64,000 nt of DNA from Streptomyces mangrovisoli (GCF_000974985.2 NZ_LAVA02000058.1:1-64000); one strand, 5' to 3'; shown: positions 43,192 through 52,034, numbered from the stretch's first letter. Numbers and translations are program-made. Notes: generated from the sequence alone by a model not told the origin.

Positions 43192-43947
43192 CTACGGCAC
43201 CAGCTGCGGCTTCAGCGCCAGTTCGCGCAGCTGGGCACGCGTCAGCGGGAAGGACTTCAGCAGCGGGCCCTGGGACCCCCGGCCGAGGAAGCCCGTCCAG
43301 TCCCTGACGGTGAGCACCGAACCGTCCGTCAGCCGCAGGCTGGCGTCCAGTTCGGCGCCGCTGTACTTGGGCTGGACAGCGCCACTCGCGGGCCACTGCC
43401 AGATGGTCAGGACGCCGACCCCCGGCACCTTCTCGTTCGTGCACGCGATGCGCCGGGGCGTCTCGTGCGGCAGCCCGCAGAGGTCCTGCGTCGCGCCCTT
43501 CGCACGCGCGGCCTTCGCCGGCATCACGTGGACGGTCAGATAGCCGACGGCACCGTCGCGTACGACGGCGTAGTCACCGTCGTACGGCCCGACCTTCTTC
43601 TCCTTCGGCGCCTTCGGCACCCCCTTGATGAGCTGCCCCAGAGACACCTCACGGACCTTGCCCACGCCGGCGGGCAGCAGCTTGCCGAAGCCCCCTGCCC
43701 CGGTTCCGGTCTCCCGGGCCGTCGGTGAGGCCGCCACGTTCTCGCCGCGGCCGGCCGGCAGGACATCGGATCCGACGACGGCTCCCCCCGCGACGACGGC
43801 CGCGACCACGCCGGTCACCGCTGCGCGGCGGCGCCACCGGATCCGCGCGGCCCGCGCGAACACCGCCTCGCTCCCCCGGCTCTCCGGTACGGGCACCTGG
43901 CCGACCGCCTCCTTGAGCAGTTCCCGCACCATGTCGTTCTCGCTCAT
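43192..43947 (-). CDS. Membrane-anchored partner of SigE-family sigma factor
   Basis: 251 aa. The N-terminal cytoplasmic segment (MVRELLKEAVGQVPVPESRG) could bind the sigma factor. One helix (AAVTGVVAAVVAGGAVVGSD) follows, then an outer domain of about 170 residues with WQWPASGAVQPKYSGAELDA and two Cys (DLCGLPHE, IACTNE). No zinc anti-sigma motif is present. Its start overlaps the sigma stop by ATGA. An anti-sigma role is likely by position but not proven by motif. Confidence 0.82.
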   Translation of the reverse strand: MSENDMVRELLKEAVGQVPVPESRGSEAVFARAARIRWRRRAAVTGVVAAVVAGGAVVGSDVLPAGRGENVAASPTARETGTGAGGFGKLLPAGVGKVREVSLGQLIKGVPKAPKEKKVGPYDGDYAVVRDGAVGYLTVHVMPAKAARAKGATQDLCGLPHETPRRIACTNEKVPGVGVLTIWQWPASGAVQPKYSGAELDASLRLTDGSVLTVRDWTGFLGRGSQGPLLKSFPLTRAQLRELALKPQLVP

Positions 43948-44432
43948 ACGAACTCCTCCTGCACCGCGGCCCTCAGCGCCGCGAGTCCCCTGGCCGTGTG
44001 GCTCTTGACCGTGCTCTCGCGCATCCCGAGCAGTTCGGCGGTGGCTGCCACGCTGAGGTCCTCCCAGTAACGCAGCACGAGCACCGCCCGCTGTCTGGGC
44101 GCGAGTCCCGCGAGAGCGGCCCGGACCATCAGGCCGGTGTCGCCGTCCACCGCCCGCCCCGGCGCGTCCGGCACGTCGCCGTACGCCTGCTCACGTCGCC
44201 AGAACCGGCGGCGCGCCGCGATGAAGGTGTTGACCAGCGTCCGGCGCGCATAGGCGTCCAGGTTCTCCAGTCGCCCGTGCCGGCGCGCGCCGAGGACGAC
44301 CTTGACCAGAGTCGTCTGGACGAGGTCCTCCGCCTCGTCCCGGTTGCCGCACAACAGGTAGGCACTTCGGAACAGTGCCGTGCGTCTGCCCTCGACGAAG
44401 GCGTGCAGAGCCGCTTCCGCGCCTCGCGTCAT
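43944..44432 (-). CDS. SigE-family (TIGR02983) ECF sigma factor
   Basis: 162 aa, normal for this actinobacterial group. Features are FVEGRRTALFRSAYLLCGNR, DEAEDLVQTTLVKVVL, then YARRTLVNTFIAARRR; region 4 is LAPRQRAVLVLRYWEDLSVA with ESTVKSHTARGLAALR. It directs RNA polymerase to an unknown stress regulon. It overlaps the membrane partner gene by 4 nt. No clear promoter upstream; a terminator hairpin for the preceding gene lies at 44541. Confidence 0.92.
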   Translation of the reverse strand: MTRGAEAALHAFVEGRRTALFRSAYLLCGNRDEAEDLVQTTLVKVVLGARRHGRLENLDAYARRTLVNTFIAARRRFWRREQAYGDVPDAPGRAVDGDTGLMVRAALAGLAPRQRAVLVLRYWEDLSVAATAELLGMRESTVKSHTARGLAALRAAVQEEFV

Positions 44433-44540
44433 CCCTCCCCCTTCCCGGCCCCACGGATATGGACCGTCTCACCTGTTCCAGTGCGGCGGGACCACCAGGA
44501 GGACGCAGCCGGGGGCCATCAAACTTTCGGGGCACGGAAA

Positions 44541-44577
44541 AGGTGGGGCCGGTTCGCTCGGCGAACCGGCCCCACCT
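44541..44577 (-). terminator. Strong intrinsic terminator of His-rich protein gene
   Basis: Perfect 17-bp stem (44541-44557 with 44561-44577), 3-nt loop, followed on the minus strand by TTTTCC. It lies 13 nt after the stop of the gene ending at 44591. Confidence 0.88.
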
Positions 44578-44590
44578 GTGAGCCACGAGG

Positions 44591-44932
44591 TCAGTTGTGG
44601 TGGCAGACCAGGTGGCCCTTCACGAAGTGCTTCTCCCAGTGGGCCGGCACGTAGACCCACTTGAAGAACTTGTGATCCTTCACGTGACCGTGGTGCATGG
44701 TCTTGTGGTGGACCAGCTTCTTCTCCCAGTGGCCCTTGACCCACTTCTTCTCCCAGTGGCCCTTCACCCAGTGGCAGTCACTGTGATGGTGACCCGCCGT
44801 CGCGGTCGCGGTCGGGCCCGGTGCGGGCGCCGCGGAGGCCGTGCCGGACAAGCCGAGGGCGGCTCCGCCGGCCAGAAGTCCCGTCGCGGCGGCTCCGGCC
44901 GCCAGGCGTCGGAGGCTCATGGGTGCAGTCAT
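44591..44932 (-). CDS. Secreted His/Lys/Trp-rich small protein
   Basis: 113 aa. A Sec signal peptide (LRRLAAGAAATGLLAGG) ends at ASA, so the mature form is about 79 residues with 17 His, 6 Trp and 2 Cys. The motif WVKGHWEKK occurs twice in tandem and a variant (WVYVPAHWEKHFVKGHLV) follows; Cys residues lie before the first and after the last repeat, suggesting one disulfide. I know no family with this composition. Metal binding or cell-wall binding is possible. ATG 44932 follows AAGGAGAGG. Its promoter-like sequence resembles that of the divergent SigK-type gene. Confidence 0.85.
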   Translation of the reverse strand: MTAPMSLRRLAAGAAATGLLAGGAALGLSGTASAAPAPGPTATATAGHHHSDCHWVKGHWEKKWVKGHWEKKLVHHKTMHHGHVKDHKFFKWVYVPAHWEKHFVKGHLVCHHN

Positions 44933-45015
44933 CGGACACCTCTCCTTCGAAGGGTCGAGCGATGAGCACGTACGACGGGGTTGCCGGTCCCGCCCTGCTG
45001 TGCCGGACGCGAGGG

Positions 45016-45041
45016 ATTCGGAGCCGACGGACCGACGGATG
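45016..45041 (-). promoter_or_regulatory. SigK-like promoter of His-rich protein gene
   Basis: Minus strand CATCC (45041-45037), 15 nt, CCGAAT (45021-45016), within GGCTCCGAATCCC. It agrees with the remembered mycobacterial SigK consensus (CCATCC, 16-17 nt, CCGAAT) apart from spacing conventions. The GGCTNCGAAT block recurs before the sigma gene at 45143. Confidence 0.45.
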
Positions 45042-45122
45042 ACGCGCCGCCGGAAACAGCGGATGAGCGTGCGTTCACCCGCCCGGATGAGACGTCACGG
45101 CGTTTTGTCCGCCGTCGCGCGG

Positions 45123-45148
45123 CATACGCGAGCCGTCCGGCTACGAAT
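45123..45148 (+). promoter_or_regulatory. Candidate autoregulatory promoter of second SigK-like gene
   Basis: CATAC (45123-45127), 15 nt, ACGAAT (45143-45148), the same spacing as the divergent CATCC/CCGAAT pair. It leaves a leader of about 170 nt before GTG 45326. Apart from these two promoter candidates I see nothing definite in 44933-45325. Confidence 0.35.
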
Positions 45149-45325
45149 TCCAGATGCCGGGCCGGCCTCCGTCCCGGACGAGCTCTTCGAAGGAGCGCCC
45201 ATGTCGATGCCCGTGTCGCCGTCGCCGTCGCCGACCACGGCGGGGACGCGTGATCCGCGCGCCGGTGCCCGTCCCCTCGTTCCGCCCGCCCGTACAGCCG
45301 CCGCACCAGGCACGAGGGGAGGGCT

Positions 45326-45895
45326 GTGCTGCACAGCTCCGAGCCGACCGCACCGGTGGAAGAACTTCTGGCCCGTGTCGCCGACGGGGACCAGGACGCG
45401 TTCACCGGCGTCTACGACGCGCTGTCCGGCGCGGTGATGGGCCTGGCGCACAGGATCCTGCGGGATGCCGCGCAGGCCGAGGAGGTGACGCAGGACGTCA
45501 TGATCGAGGTATGGCGCGTCGCGCACCGCTACGACCCCGGGCGGGGATCGGCGAAGGCCTGGGTGCTCACCCTGGCCCACCGCAGGGCGGTGGACCGGGT
45601 GCGCGCGGCCCAGGCCGGTACGGAACGCGAACGGCGTACGGGACTGCTCCAGCCGGAGCGTGCCTTCGACGAGGTGTCCGAGACCGTCCAGGACCACGAC
45701 GAACAGCGTCGGCTGTGCCGCTGTCTGGCGACGCTGGACCGGCAGCGGCGGGTGCCGCTGGTGCTCGCCTACTACCACGGCCTGACCTACCTCGAGGTCG
45801 CCGCCGCGCTGTCCACGCCGGAGGGAACGGTGAAGTCCCGCATGCGCGCGGGGCTGCGCGAACTGCGGGCCTGTCTGGAGGAGGACGGCTCATGA
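45326..45895 (+). CDS. Second SigK-like ECF sigma factor
   Basis: 189 aa. Region 2 is RVADGDQDAFTGVYDALSGA with QAEEVTQDVMIEVWRVAHRY near residue 48, then WVLTLAHRRAVDRVR; region 4 is LDRQRRVPLVLAYYHGLTYL with PEGTVKSRMRAGLRELR. It is close in sequence and layout to the sigma factor at 8643, including the RskA partner. GTG 45326 follows GGGGAGGG; an in-frame stop at 45251 limits the upstream side. Likely targets are itself and the divergent His-rich secreted protein. Confidence 0.92.
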   Translation: MLHSSEPTAPVEELLARVADGDQDAFTGVYDALSGAVMGLAHRILRDAAQAEEVTQDVMIEVWRVAHRYDPGRGSAKAWVLTLAHRRAVDRVRAAQAGTERERRTGLLQPERAFDEVSETVQDHDEQRRLCRCLATLDRQRRVPLVLAYYHGLTYLEVAAALSTPEGTVKSRMRAGLRELRACLEEDGS

Positions 45896-46656
45896 CCCGC
45901 GAGGACGATCCGCACGCGGCCGTCGGGGCGTACGTGCTGCACGCCCTGCCACCGGCCGAGGAAGCCGTCTTCGAGAACCATCTCGCGGAGTGCGCGGCCT
46001 GCCGGCGGGAGGTCGACGAACTGCGGGAGAGCGCGGCGCTGCTCGGCGAGGCGACGCGGAGCATCCCGGTGACGCCCCGGGCCCGCGCCCGCACCCTCGA
46101 CGCGGTCGCCCGCGCGCGCCAGGACGCCGGCCGGGAGCGGGGCCGGGGCGTTCCGCGTCCCCGCGGCCGCCGACTGCTGCGCCCGGCGCTCGCGGCGAGC
46201 GTCGCGGCCGCGCTCGCGCTCGGCGGCATCGCCGTATGGAAGTGGCACGAGTCGGACGACGCGCGGCAGCGGACCGCCCAGGTCGAACGGCAGGCCCGGA
46301 TCGTGAACTCCGCGATCACCGAGGTCATCACAGCGCCCGACGCCACGGTCCACCCCGGCACCCTGGTCGGCGGCCGCACGGCCGCAGTCGTCGTCTCCCG
46401 CTCGCAGTCCCGCGCGGTCTTCACCGCACGCGGTCTGCCCGTCCTGACCGGCGGCAAGGTCTACGAGCTCTGGTACGAGGGCGAGACGGGGGTGCACCGC
46501 CCGGCGGGGCTCATGACCGGTGGGCCGGGCGACAACGCGTACCTGATGAAGGGGCGTGTGCTCGGCGCCGTCTCCGTGTGCGTCACGGTCGAACCGGCCG
46601 GCGGTTCCCCGCAACCCACCAGCAAGCCGCTGGGCGCCATCTCCATCACCGTGTGA
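45892..46656 (+). CDS. Second RskA-like anti-sigma factor
   Basis: 254 aa. Zinc-type H30-x3-C34-x2-C37 (HLAECAAC), one membrane helix at about residues 100-118 (ALAASVAAALALGGIAVWKW), and an outer RskA domain with VYELWYEGETGVHRPAGLM and TVEPAGGSPQPTSKPLG, nearly identical at the end to the first RskA copy. It should sequester the sigma factor encoded just upstream; ATG 45892 overlaps the sigma stop by ATGA. Confidence 0.93.
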   Translation: MTREDDPHAAVGAYVLHALPPAEEAVFENHLAECAACRREVDELRESAALLGEATRSIPVTPRARARTLDAVARARQDAGRERGRGVPRPRGRRLLRPALAASVAAALALGGIAVWKWHESDDARQRTAQVERQARIVNSAITEVITAPDATVHPGTLVGGRTAAVVVSRSQSRAVFTARGLPVLTGGKVYELWYEGETGVHRPAGLMTGGPGDNAYLMKGRVLGAVSVCVTVEPAGGSPQPTSKPLGAISITV

Positions 46657-46703
46657 CCCGCTCCGTGGGCGTGACGCGCCGCGCGTACGCCCACGGAGCG
46701 GGT
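46656..46703. terminator. Bidirectional terminator with double stem
   Basis: 17-bp perfect outer stem (46656-46672 with 46687-46703) and an inner ACGCG/CGCGT stem in the loop, between the convergent anti-sigma and MFS genes. The left arm starts at the last base of the anti-sigma stop codon. Confidence 0.8.
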
Positions 46704-46749
46704 GCCGCACGCGACACCCATGGACGGGTGCCGCGCACACCCGCGGATG

Positions 46750-48027
46750 TCAGCGCACCGTCCGGATGGGCAGGATGCTCAGTGCGCCCAGGACCACCAG
46801 GACGACGCCCGCGACGAACAGCGCGCTGTAGCCGCCGAGCCCGGCGATGACGGCCGCGGCGACCGCGGGTGCCAGGGCCTGGGGCAGGGCGTTGGCGATG
46901 TTGAGGACACCCATGTCCTTCGCGGCGGCGTCGGGGCGGGGCAGCACCTGGGTCATCAGGGCCGTGTCGACGGCCATGTACATCCCGAAGGCGCAGCCGC
47001 ACACGACGGCGTACGCGAACATCGACGCCTCGCTGCGCAGGATCAGCGGCAGCGCGAAGGCCACGCCCATGCCGAGGCTGGAGGCGATGACGAACGGCTT
47101 GCGCCGGCCGACCCGGTCGGACCAGGGACCCGACACGACGATCATGACGATCAGGCCGGGCAGCATCGCGAGGCTCAGCAGCGGCACCAGCTCGTTGGCG
47201 CGGTCGCGGGTCAGCCCGAGGTAGTCGTCGAGGATGTACAGCTGGTACGACGCCACGCAGTAGTAGCCGAGGACCAGCAGGAAGCGGCCGAGGAAGGCCC
47301 AGGCGAAGTCGGGGTGGCTGCGGGGGCTGACCCAGAATCCGGTGAGGAAGGGCTTCCAGCGGAACGGGTCGCCCTGCGGGGCGTCCGCGGCCGGCTCCTT
47401 GTTCAGCAGCAGGAAGACCGCCGTACCGGCGACGACCAGCACGCCGAAGACGGCGAACCCGAGGCCGAGGGCGTGGGCGAAGCCCGCGGCGACGGCGGCG
47501 CCGACCGTGGCGCCGAACATCTGCGCGAGCCCGGCGGCGGAGGAGAAGACCCCGCGCCGGTGCTCCGGGGTGCGGTCCGGGATGACGGCGGTGAGCGGGG
47601 CCTGGAGTCCGTTGAGGCATATCTGCGCCAGGGCCCAGGCGACGCCGATCCACAGCAGGTTGTTGCCGAGACCGAGTGCGATCAGCGACAGCCCGCCGAG
47701 CAGGGCGCCGCCGGCCATCCAGGGGGCGCGGCGGCCGAAGCGGCCGTGGGTGCGGTCCGAGAGGGCCCCGGCCACGGGGTTTGCGAGCATCGCGCCGAAC
47801 GCGCCGACGGCGCTGATGACGCCCAGGGAGGTCGACTTGGAGTCGGGGTCGACGTCCGCGACGAGGTTGGCGAGGAGGACGGCGGGGACGGCGCCGTAGA
47901 TGGCGTAGAGGGCCGCGCTGTTGGCCATCAGGCCGGCGAGGAGGCGTCTCTCGCCGGGCTCGCGGGTGCCGTTCGCGGCCGGCTCGGCGGGGGCGATCGG
48001 CTGGGAGCCGGTGGGTGCGGTTGTCAT
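46750..48027 (-). CDS. MFS transporter, probable sugar/glycoside uptake
   Basis: 425 aa with 12 helices. The A motif appears as AGALSDRTHGRFGRRAPWMA and again as SGPWSDRVGRRKPFVIASS, like the glycoside-pentoside-hexuronide-type importers. It follows the GH3 beta-glucosidase gene on the same strand, so import of a glycoside or oligosaccharide that the enzyme then cleaves is likely. ATG 48027 follows AGAGG. The 816-bp gap from the GH3 gene is filled mostly with G-rich repeats, so it may have its own promoter. Confidence 0.9.
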   Translation of the reverse strand: MTTAPTGSQPIAPAEPAANGTREPGERRLLAGLMANSAALYAIYGAVPAVLLANLVADVDPDSKSTSLGVISAVGAFGAMLANPVAGALSDRTHGRFGRRAPWMAGGALLGGLSLIALGLGNNLLWIGVAWALAQICLNGLQAPLTAVIPDRTPEHRRGVFSSAAGLAQMFGATVGAAVAAGFAHALGLGFAVFGVLVVAGTAVFLLLNKEPAADAPQGDPFRWKPFLTGFWVSPRSHPDFAWAFLGRFLLVLGYYCVASYQLYILDDYLGLTRDRANELVPLLSLAMLPGLIVMIVVSGPWSDRVGRRKPFVIASSLGMGVAFALPLILRSEASMFAYAVVCGCAFGMYMAVDTALMTQVLPRPDAAAKDMGVLNIANALPQALAPAVAAAVIAGLGGYSALFVAGVVLVVLGALSILPIRTVR

Positions 48028-48112
48028 GACGACCTCTTTGTCGTGTGGGACGCCGGGAGCGACTCGCCCCTGGAGCGGGGGCGAGACCGGATGGGGACAG
48101 GGGTGGAACGGG

Positions 48113-48210
48113 AGGTACCGCGGGATGAGGCGGCGGTGAATCGGGAGTGCCGCGGGATGAGGTGGCGGTGGATCGGGGGTGAGGCGGCGATGGTTCGGGG
48201 GTGAGGCGGT
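48113..48210. repeat. Degenerate ~32-bp repeats upstream of MFS gene
   Basis: Three imperfect units of the form CCGCGGGATGAGGCGGCGGT plus an ATCGGGGG-like end, starting at about 48118, 48150 and 48180, roughly 90 nt upstream of the MFS start. Confidence 0.6.
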
Positions 48211-48304
48211 CGGGGAGCGCGGGGCGGTACGGGTCGCGGGCGGCGTGGTTGGTTGCGCCGTGGTCGCAGCGGGGGGTGCGTGCCTTCGAGCGAGGGGGTG
48301 CTGT

Positions 48305-48610
48305 CGGGGGCCGGAGGGTGCCTTCGCGCCGGAGGGCGCCTTCGGTCCGGGGGTGCCTTCGCGCCGGGGGTGCCTTCGCGCCGGGGGGGGCGCCGTCAGT
48401 CCGGGGGTTGCCTTCGGTCCGGAGGCGCTTCGAGCCGGAAAGGTGCCCTCGGGTCGGGGCCTGCGGGCCGGTGGGTCTTGGGGTCGGGGGCTCTTCGGGC
48501 CGGTTGGCCTTCAGGTCGGGGGCTCTTCGGGTCGGAGAGGTGACTCCGAGCCGCAGGGATGGCCTCGGCGCGGAGCGTGGCCTCGGGCGGAGGGCCTTCG
48601 GCCGGAGGGC
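48305..48610. repeat. Degenerate G-rich 16-20 bp array between GH3 and MFS genes
   Basis: More than ten imperfect copies of GGGGGTGCCTTCGCGCCGG, most regular at 48310-48425 and decaying towards 48610. It forms part of the 816-bp gap 48028-48843. I find no convincing gene there on either strand; the long open frames follow from the base composition. Confidence 0.7.
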
Positions 48611-48843
48611 GGGTCGTTGTCCGGGCAGGGCCGGCGGCGGCTGACACCTGGTGCGGTCGGCCCCGGGATCGGGCGCCGTCGGTGCGGGAGCCGGGCGGGG
48701 CCGTCCGGCCCGCGTACCGGGTGGTGGCCCGGTACGGGGATGCGCGGGCCGGTCGCGCGGGCCCCCGCGCTCCCTCCGCGAGAGGGGCGAGGCGTCCGCC
48801 CGGGGCGTGGGCGGCACGCGACCGCCCACGCCCCGGGGATGTG

Positions 48844-51096
48844 TCAGACCCGGCCCGCGTTGAGCTGGGCGATCAGCTTGTCCAGGTCGGCCGGGGTGAC
48901 GGCGCCGCCGGCGAAGCTGAGCAGGCGGCCGACCGGGATGGAGGCCAGCATCTTGGCCATGTCGACGCCGAGGACCTCGGTGTCGGCGGCCGCCTGCGGC
49001 ATCGGCATCAGCGCGCCCAGGACCTCGGCCGCGCCGGGGACGGCCATGACCTCTCCCAGCGTCGAGTTCAGGGTCAGCGGCAGCACGAACGCGTCGCCGG
49101 TCACCTCGACGGAGGCCGCCGCGCGGATGTCCCGGCTGGAGGCGGCGGCGCGCACCTCGTACGCCCCGCCCTCGACGACCCACCGCTCACCACGGGTGTC
49201 CCAGTACGCCAGGTCCTCGCGGGCGATCAGGACGCTGACGCGCTCGCTCGCGCCCGGGGCGAGCTCGACGACGGCGTGGCCCTTGAGCTCCTGGGGCGGA
49301 CGGACCACCGACGCGTCGGGCCGGGCGACGTAGAACTGGACCACCTCGCGGCCGGCTCGTGCACCGGAGTTGGTGACGGTGACGCGCGCGGTGACGCCGT
49401 CGCCGTCCGCACTCAACTCCAGGTCGTCGTAGGCGAACGACGTATAGGACAGGCCGTGTCCGAAGGGGAAGGTGACCTCGATGTCCCGGGCGTCGTACCA
49501 GCGGTAGCCCACGAACAGGCCCTCGCCGTAGGCGACATGGCCGTGCTCACCGGGGAAGTCGAGGTAGGCGGGGGTGTCCTGGATGCGGACGGGGACGGTC
49601 TCCGTCAGCCGGGCGGACGGGTTGACCCTGCCGAACAGCACGTCGGCGAGCGCGCCGCCCGCGGCCTGGCCCAGCAGGGCCCCGTCCAGCAGGGCGGGGG
49701 CGAGTTCGGCGACCGTCGCCAGGCGCAGCACGCCGCCGTGCGAGAGGACGACGGCGGTACGCGGCTGCGCGCGGACCACCGCGGCGAGCAACTCCACCTG
49801 CTCGGCCGGGAGTTCGATGTGTTCGCGGTCGAAGCCCTCGGACTCCTGGTGCGCGGCCAGCCCCAGGAAGACCACGGCCGTGTCCGCGGCGGCGGCCGCC
49901 TGAACGGCCTCGTCGCGCAGGGCGGCCTCGTCGCCGGAGCCGTCGGTGGTGAATCCGGCCGCGTAGGCGACGGAGGTGCCGTCACCGGCCAGGGCGCGGA
50001 TCTCGTCGAGCGGGATCTCGACGCGGGTCGGGTTCACGTGCGAGCTGCCACCGCCCTGGTAGCGCGGGTGCTGGGCGAACTCGCCGACGACCGCGACGGA
50101 GCGTCCCGCCTCCAGCGGGAGGACGGCCTGCCCGTCCACGGGCTCGTTGCGCAGCAGTACGACGCAGTGCGCGGCGACCTGCCGGGCCAGCGCGTGGTGG
50201 GTCTCGGCGTCGAACGCGGCGACGTCCGCGGCGCGCCCGGCCGCGGCCTTCGCGGCGAGGGCGATGGTGCGCGCGGCCGCCCGTGCCACGACGGCGGCGT
50301 CGAGCTCCCCCGCCTCGACCGCGTCCACGACCAGCCGGTCGGTGGCTCCGCCGCTGCCCGGCATCTCCAGGTCGAGGCCCGCCGCGACCGCCTTGACGCG
50401 GTCCTGGACTGCGCCCCAGTCGCTGACCACCACGCCGTCGAAGCCCCAGTCGTCGCGCAGCACCTCGGTCAGCAGCCAGTGGTTCTCGGCGGCGTACGTG
50501 CCGTTGATGCGGTTGTACGAGCACATCACGGTCCACGGGTTCGCGGTCCGCACGACGTGCTGGAAGGCCCGCAGGTAGATCTCGCGCAGCGGGCGCGGGG
50601 CGATGTCGGAGCTGGAGCGCATCCGGTCGTGCTCGGTGTTGTTGGCGGCGAAGTGCTTCAGGGAGGCGCCCACACCGGTGCTCTGCAGACCGCGCACCCA
50701 GGAAGCGGCCAGGCGGCCGGTGAGGTGCGGGTCCTCGGAGTAGTACTCGAAGTTGCGGCCGCAGCGCGGGTCGCGCTTGATGTTGATGCCGGGGCCGAGC
50801 AGGACGTCCACGCCCAGCGCGCGGCTCTCGACGCCCAGTGCCGTGCCGACCCGGTGGGTGAGCTCCGCGTCCCAGCTCTGACCGAGCCCGACGGCCGGCG
50901 GGAAGCAGGTCGCGGGCTCGCTGCCGGCGAGGCCCAGGTGGTCGGTGGCGCCGACCTGCCGGCGCACGCCGTGGGGCCCGTCGGTGAGCATCAGCGAGGG
51001 GATGCCGGCGACCTCCTTGGTGCTCCAGAAGTCGGCGCCGCTGCCCAGGGCAGCCTGCTCGGTCGTCGACAAGGCGGCGGGGTCGTGCGTGGTCAC
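48844..51096 (-). CDS. GH3 beta-glucosidase-type glycosidase
   Basis: 750 aa. The N-terminal TIM barrel ends in GFDGVVVSDWGA with the nucleophile Asp227; SLKHFAANNTEHDR is the conserved KH segment. The alpha/beta sandwich (VVFLGLAAHQESEGFDREHI) and C-terminal fibronectin-III-like domain (TNSGARAGREVVQFYV) complete the family. It has no signal peptide, so it works inside on an imported glycoside. GTG 51096 follows GAGGAG at 7 nt. Divergent from a TetR regulator and upstream of the MFS gene. Confidence 0.93.
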   Translation of the reverse strand: MTTHDPAALSTTEQAALGSGADFWSTKEVAGIPSLMLTDGPHGVRRQVGATDHLGLAGSEPATCFPPAVGLGQSWDAELTHRVGTALGVESRALGVDVLLGPGINIKRDPRCGRNFEYYSEDPHLTGRLAASWVRGLQSTGVGASLKHFAANNTEHDRMRSSSDIAPRPLREIYLRAFQHVVRTANPWTVMCSYNRINGTYAAENHWLLTEVLRDDWGFDGVVVSDWGAVQDRVKAVAAGLDLEMPGSGGATDRLVVDAVEAGELDAAVVARAAARTIALAAKAAAGRAADVAAFDAETHHALARQVAAHCVVLLRNEPVDGQAVLPLEAGRSVAVVGEFAQHPRYQGGGSSHVNPTRVEIPLDEIRALAGDGTSVAYAAGFTTDGSGDEAALRDEAVQAAAAADTAVVFLGLAAHQESEGFDREHIELPAEQVELLAAVVRAQPRTAVVLSHGGVLRLATVAELAPALLDGALLGQAAGGALADVLFGRVNPSARLTETVPVRIQDTPAYLDFPGEHGHVAYGEGLFVGYRWYDARDIEVTFPFGHGLSYTSFAYDDLELSADGDGVTARVTVTNSGARAGREVVQFYVARPDASVVRPPQELKGHAVVELAPGASERVSVLIAREDLAYWDTRGERWVVEGGAYEVRAAASSRDIRAAASVEVTGDAFVLPLTLNSTLGEVMAVPGAAEVLGALMPMPQAAADTEVLGVDMAKMLASIPVGRLLSFAGGAVTPADLDKLIAQLNAGRV

Positions 51097-51392
51097 GGGG
51101 TCTCCTCGGGATAGAGCGATGCCCTGCCGGTGGGCGTGGTGCGGGGCGGGCCGATCGGATGGGCGGGCGCACGCGGGGCCGCCTGCGCGGTCGGGTGGTG
51201 GGCCCCACGCCCCCCATGACGCGCGGCCCACCCTCCAGGGGTCGGCGGGCCCCGGGTCAGGCGGGGCGGAGCAAGGTGATTCGCCCCGATAAGAGCCCTT
51301 CCTCCTTGCCGACAGCGAAAACCTTACGGCGCTCGGGTTTGGTGGACAAGGGATGCTCACCAGGAAATATGCGGTGCCGTAGAGTCCTGCCC

Positions 51393-52034
51393 ATGGCACG
51401 ACGTGGTTCGTACGCGAAAGGCATCGCCAAGCGCGAGGAGATCCTCAACACGGCGCTCGAGATCGTCTCGCGCGTCGGGTACAGCCGCGCGACGGTGCGC
51501 GAACTCGCGCAGGCCGTCGGCCTCAGCCAGACCGGTCTGCTGCACTACTTCGGCACGAAGGAGCAGCTGTTCGTCGAGATCCTGCGCCGCCGCGACGAGG
51601 TCGACGAGCATGTCCTGGCGGGCGGTTCGACGGCACCGGACGGCACGCCGCTCGACCTGCCCGGCGGGATGTCGGCGCTGCTCCGGCACAACGCCCAGGT
51701 CCCGGGCCTGGTCCAGCTCTACTCGCGGTTCTCCTCGGAGGCGACCGAGGAGAACCATCCGGCCCACGGGTACTTCCAGGACCGGTACGCGTCGGCGCGC
51801 TCGGCGGTCGGTGCGCTGATCCGCCGGGAACAGGAGGCCGGCTCCCTGCCCGACAGCCTGGACGCCGACCGCGCCGCGGTCCTCCTGTTCGCCCTGATGG
51901 ACGGCCTCCAGACCCAGTGGATGTACGACCCCGAGATCGACATGGCCGACCAACTGGCCTACTTCTTCGAACTGTTGAGCACCAAGTCGACGGATCGCGA
52001 AGCGCCCGCAGCCACCGGGAACACGGCGCCGTAA
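51393..52034 (+). CDS. TetR family transcriptional regulator of GH3 locus
   Basis: 213 aa. The helix-turn-helix is REEILNTALEIVSRVGYSRA then VGLSQTGLLHYFGTKEQLF. The C-terminal domain (AAVLLFALMDGLQTQWMYDP) is the BetI/TetR_C-6 form. ATG 51393 follows TAGAGT by 8 nt with no ribosome site, so the transcript is probably leaderless. The 296-bp region to the GH3 gene has no clear long palindrome. It probably represses the glycosidase and transporter genes. Confidence 0.92.
   Translation: MARRGSYAKGIAKREEILNTALEIVSRVGYSRATVRELAQAVGLSQTGLLHYFGTKEQLFVEILRRRDEVDEHVLAGGSTAPDGTPLDLPGGMSALLRHNAQVPGLVQLYSRFSSEATEENHPAHGYFQDRYASARSAVGALIRREQEAGSLPDSLDADRAAVLLFALMDGLQTQWMYDPEIDMADQLAYFFELLSTKSTDREAPAATGNTAP

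Noticed and set aside
45201..45437. 78-codon frame with AAGGAG before ATG 45201, overlapping the second sigK-like start out of frame
   Set aside because: Pro/Ser/Thr/Arg low-complexity product and frame lost inside the sigma gene; a leader peptide is possible but unsupported.
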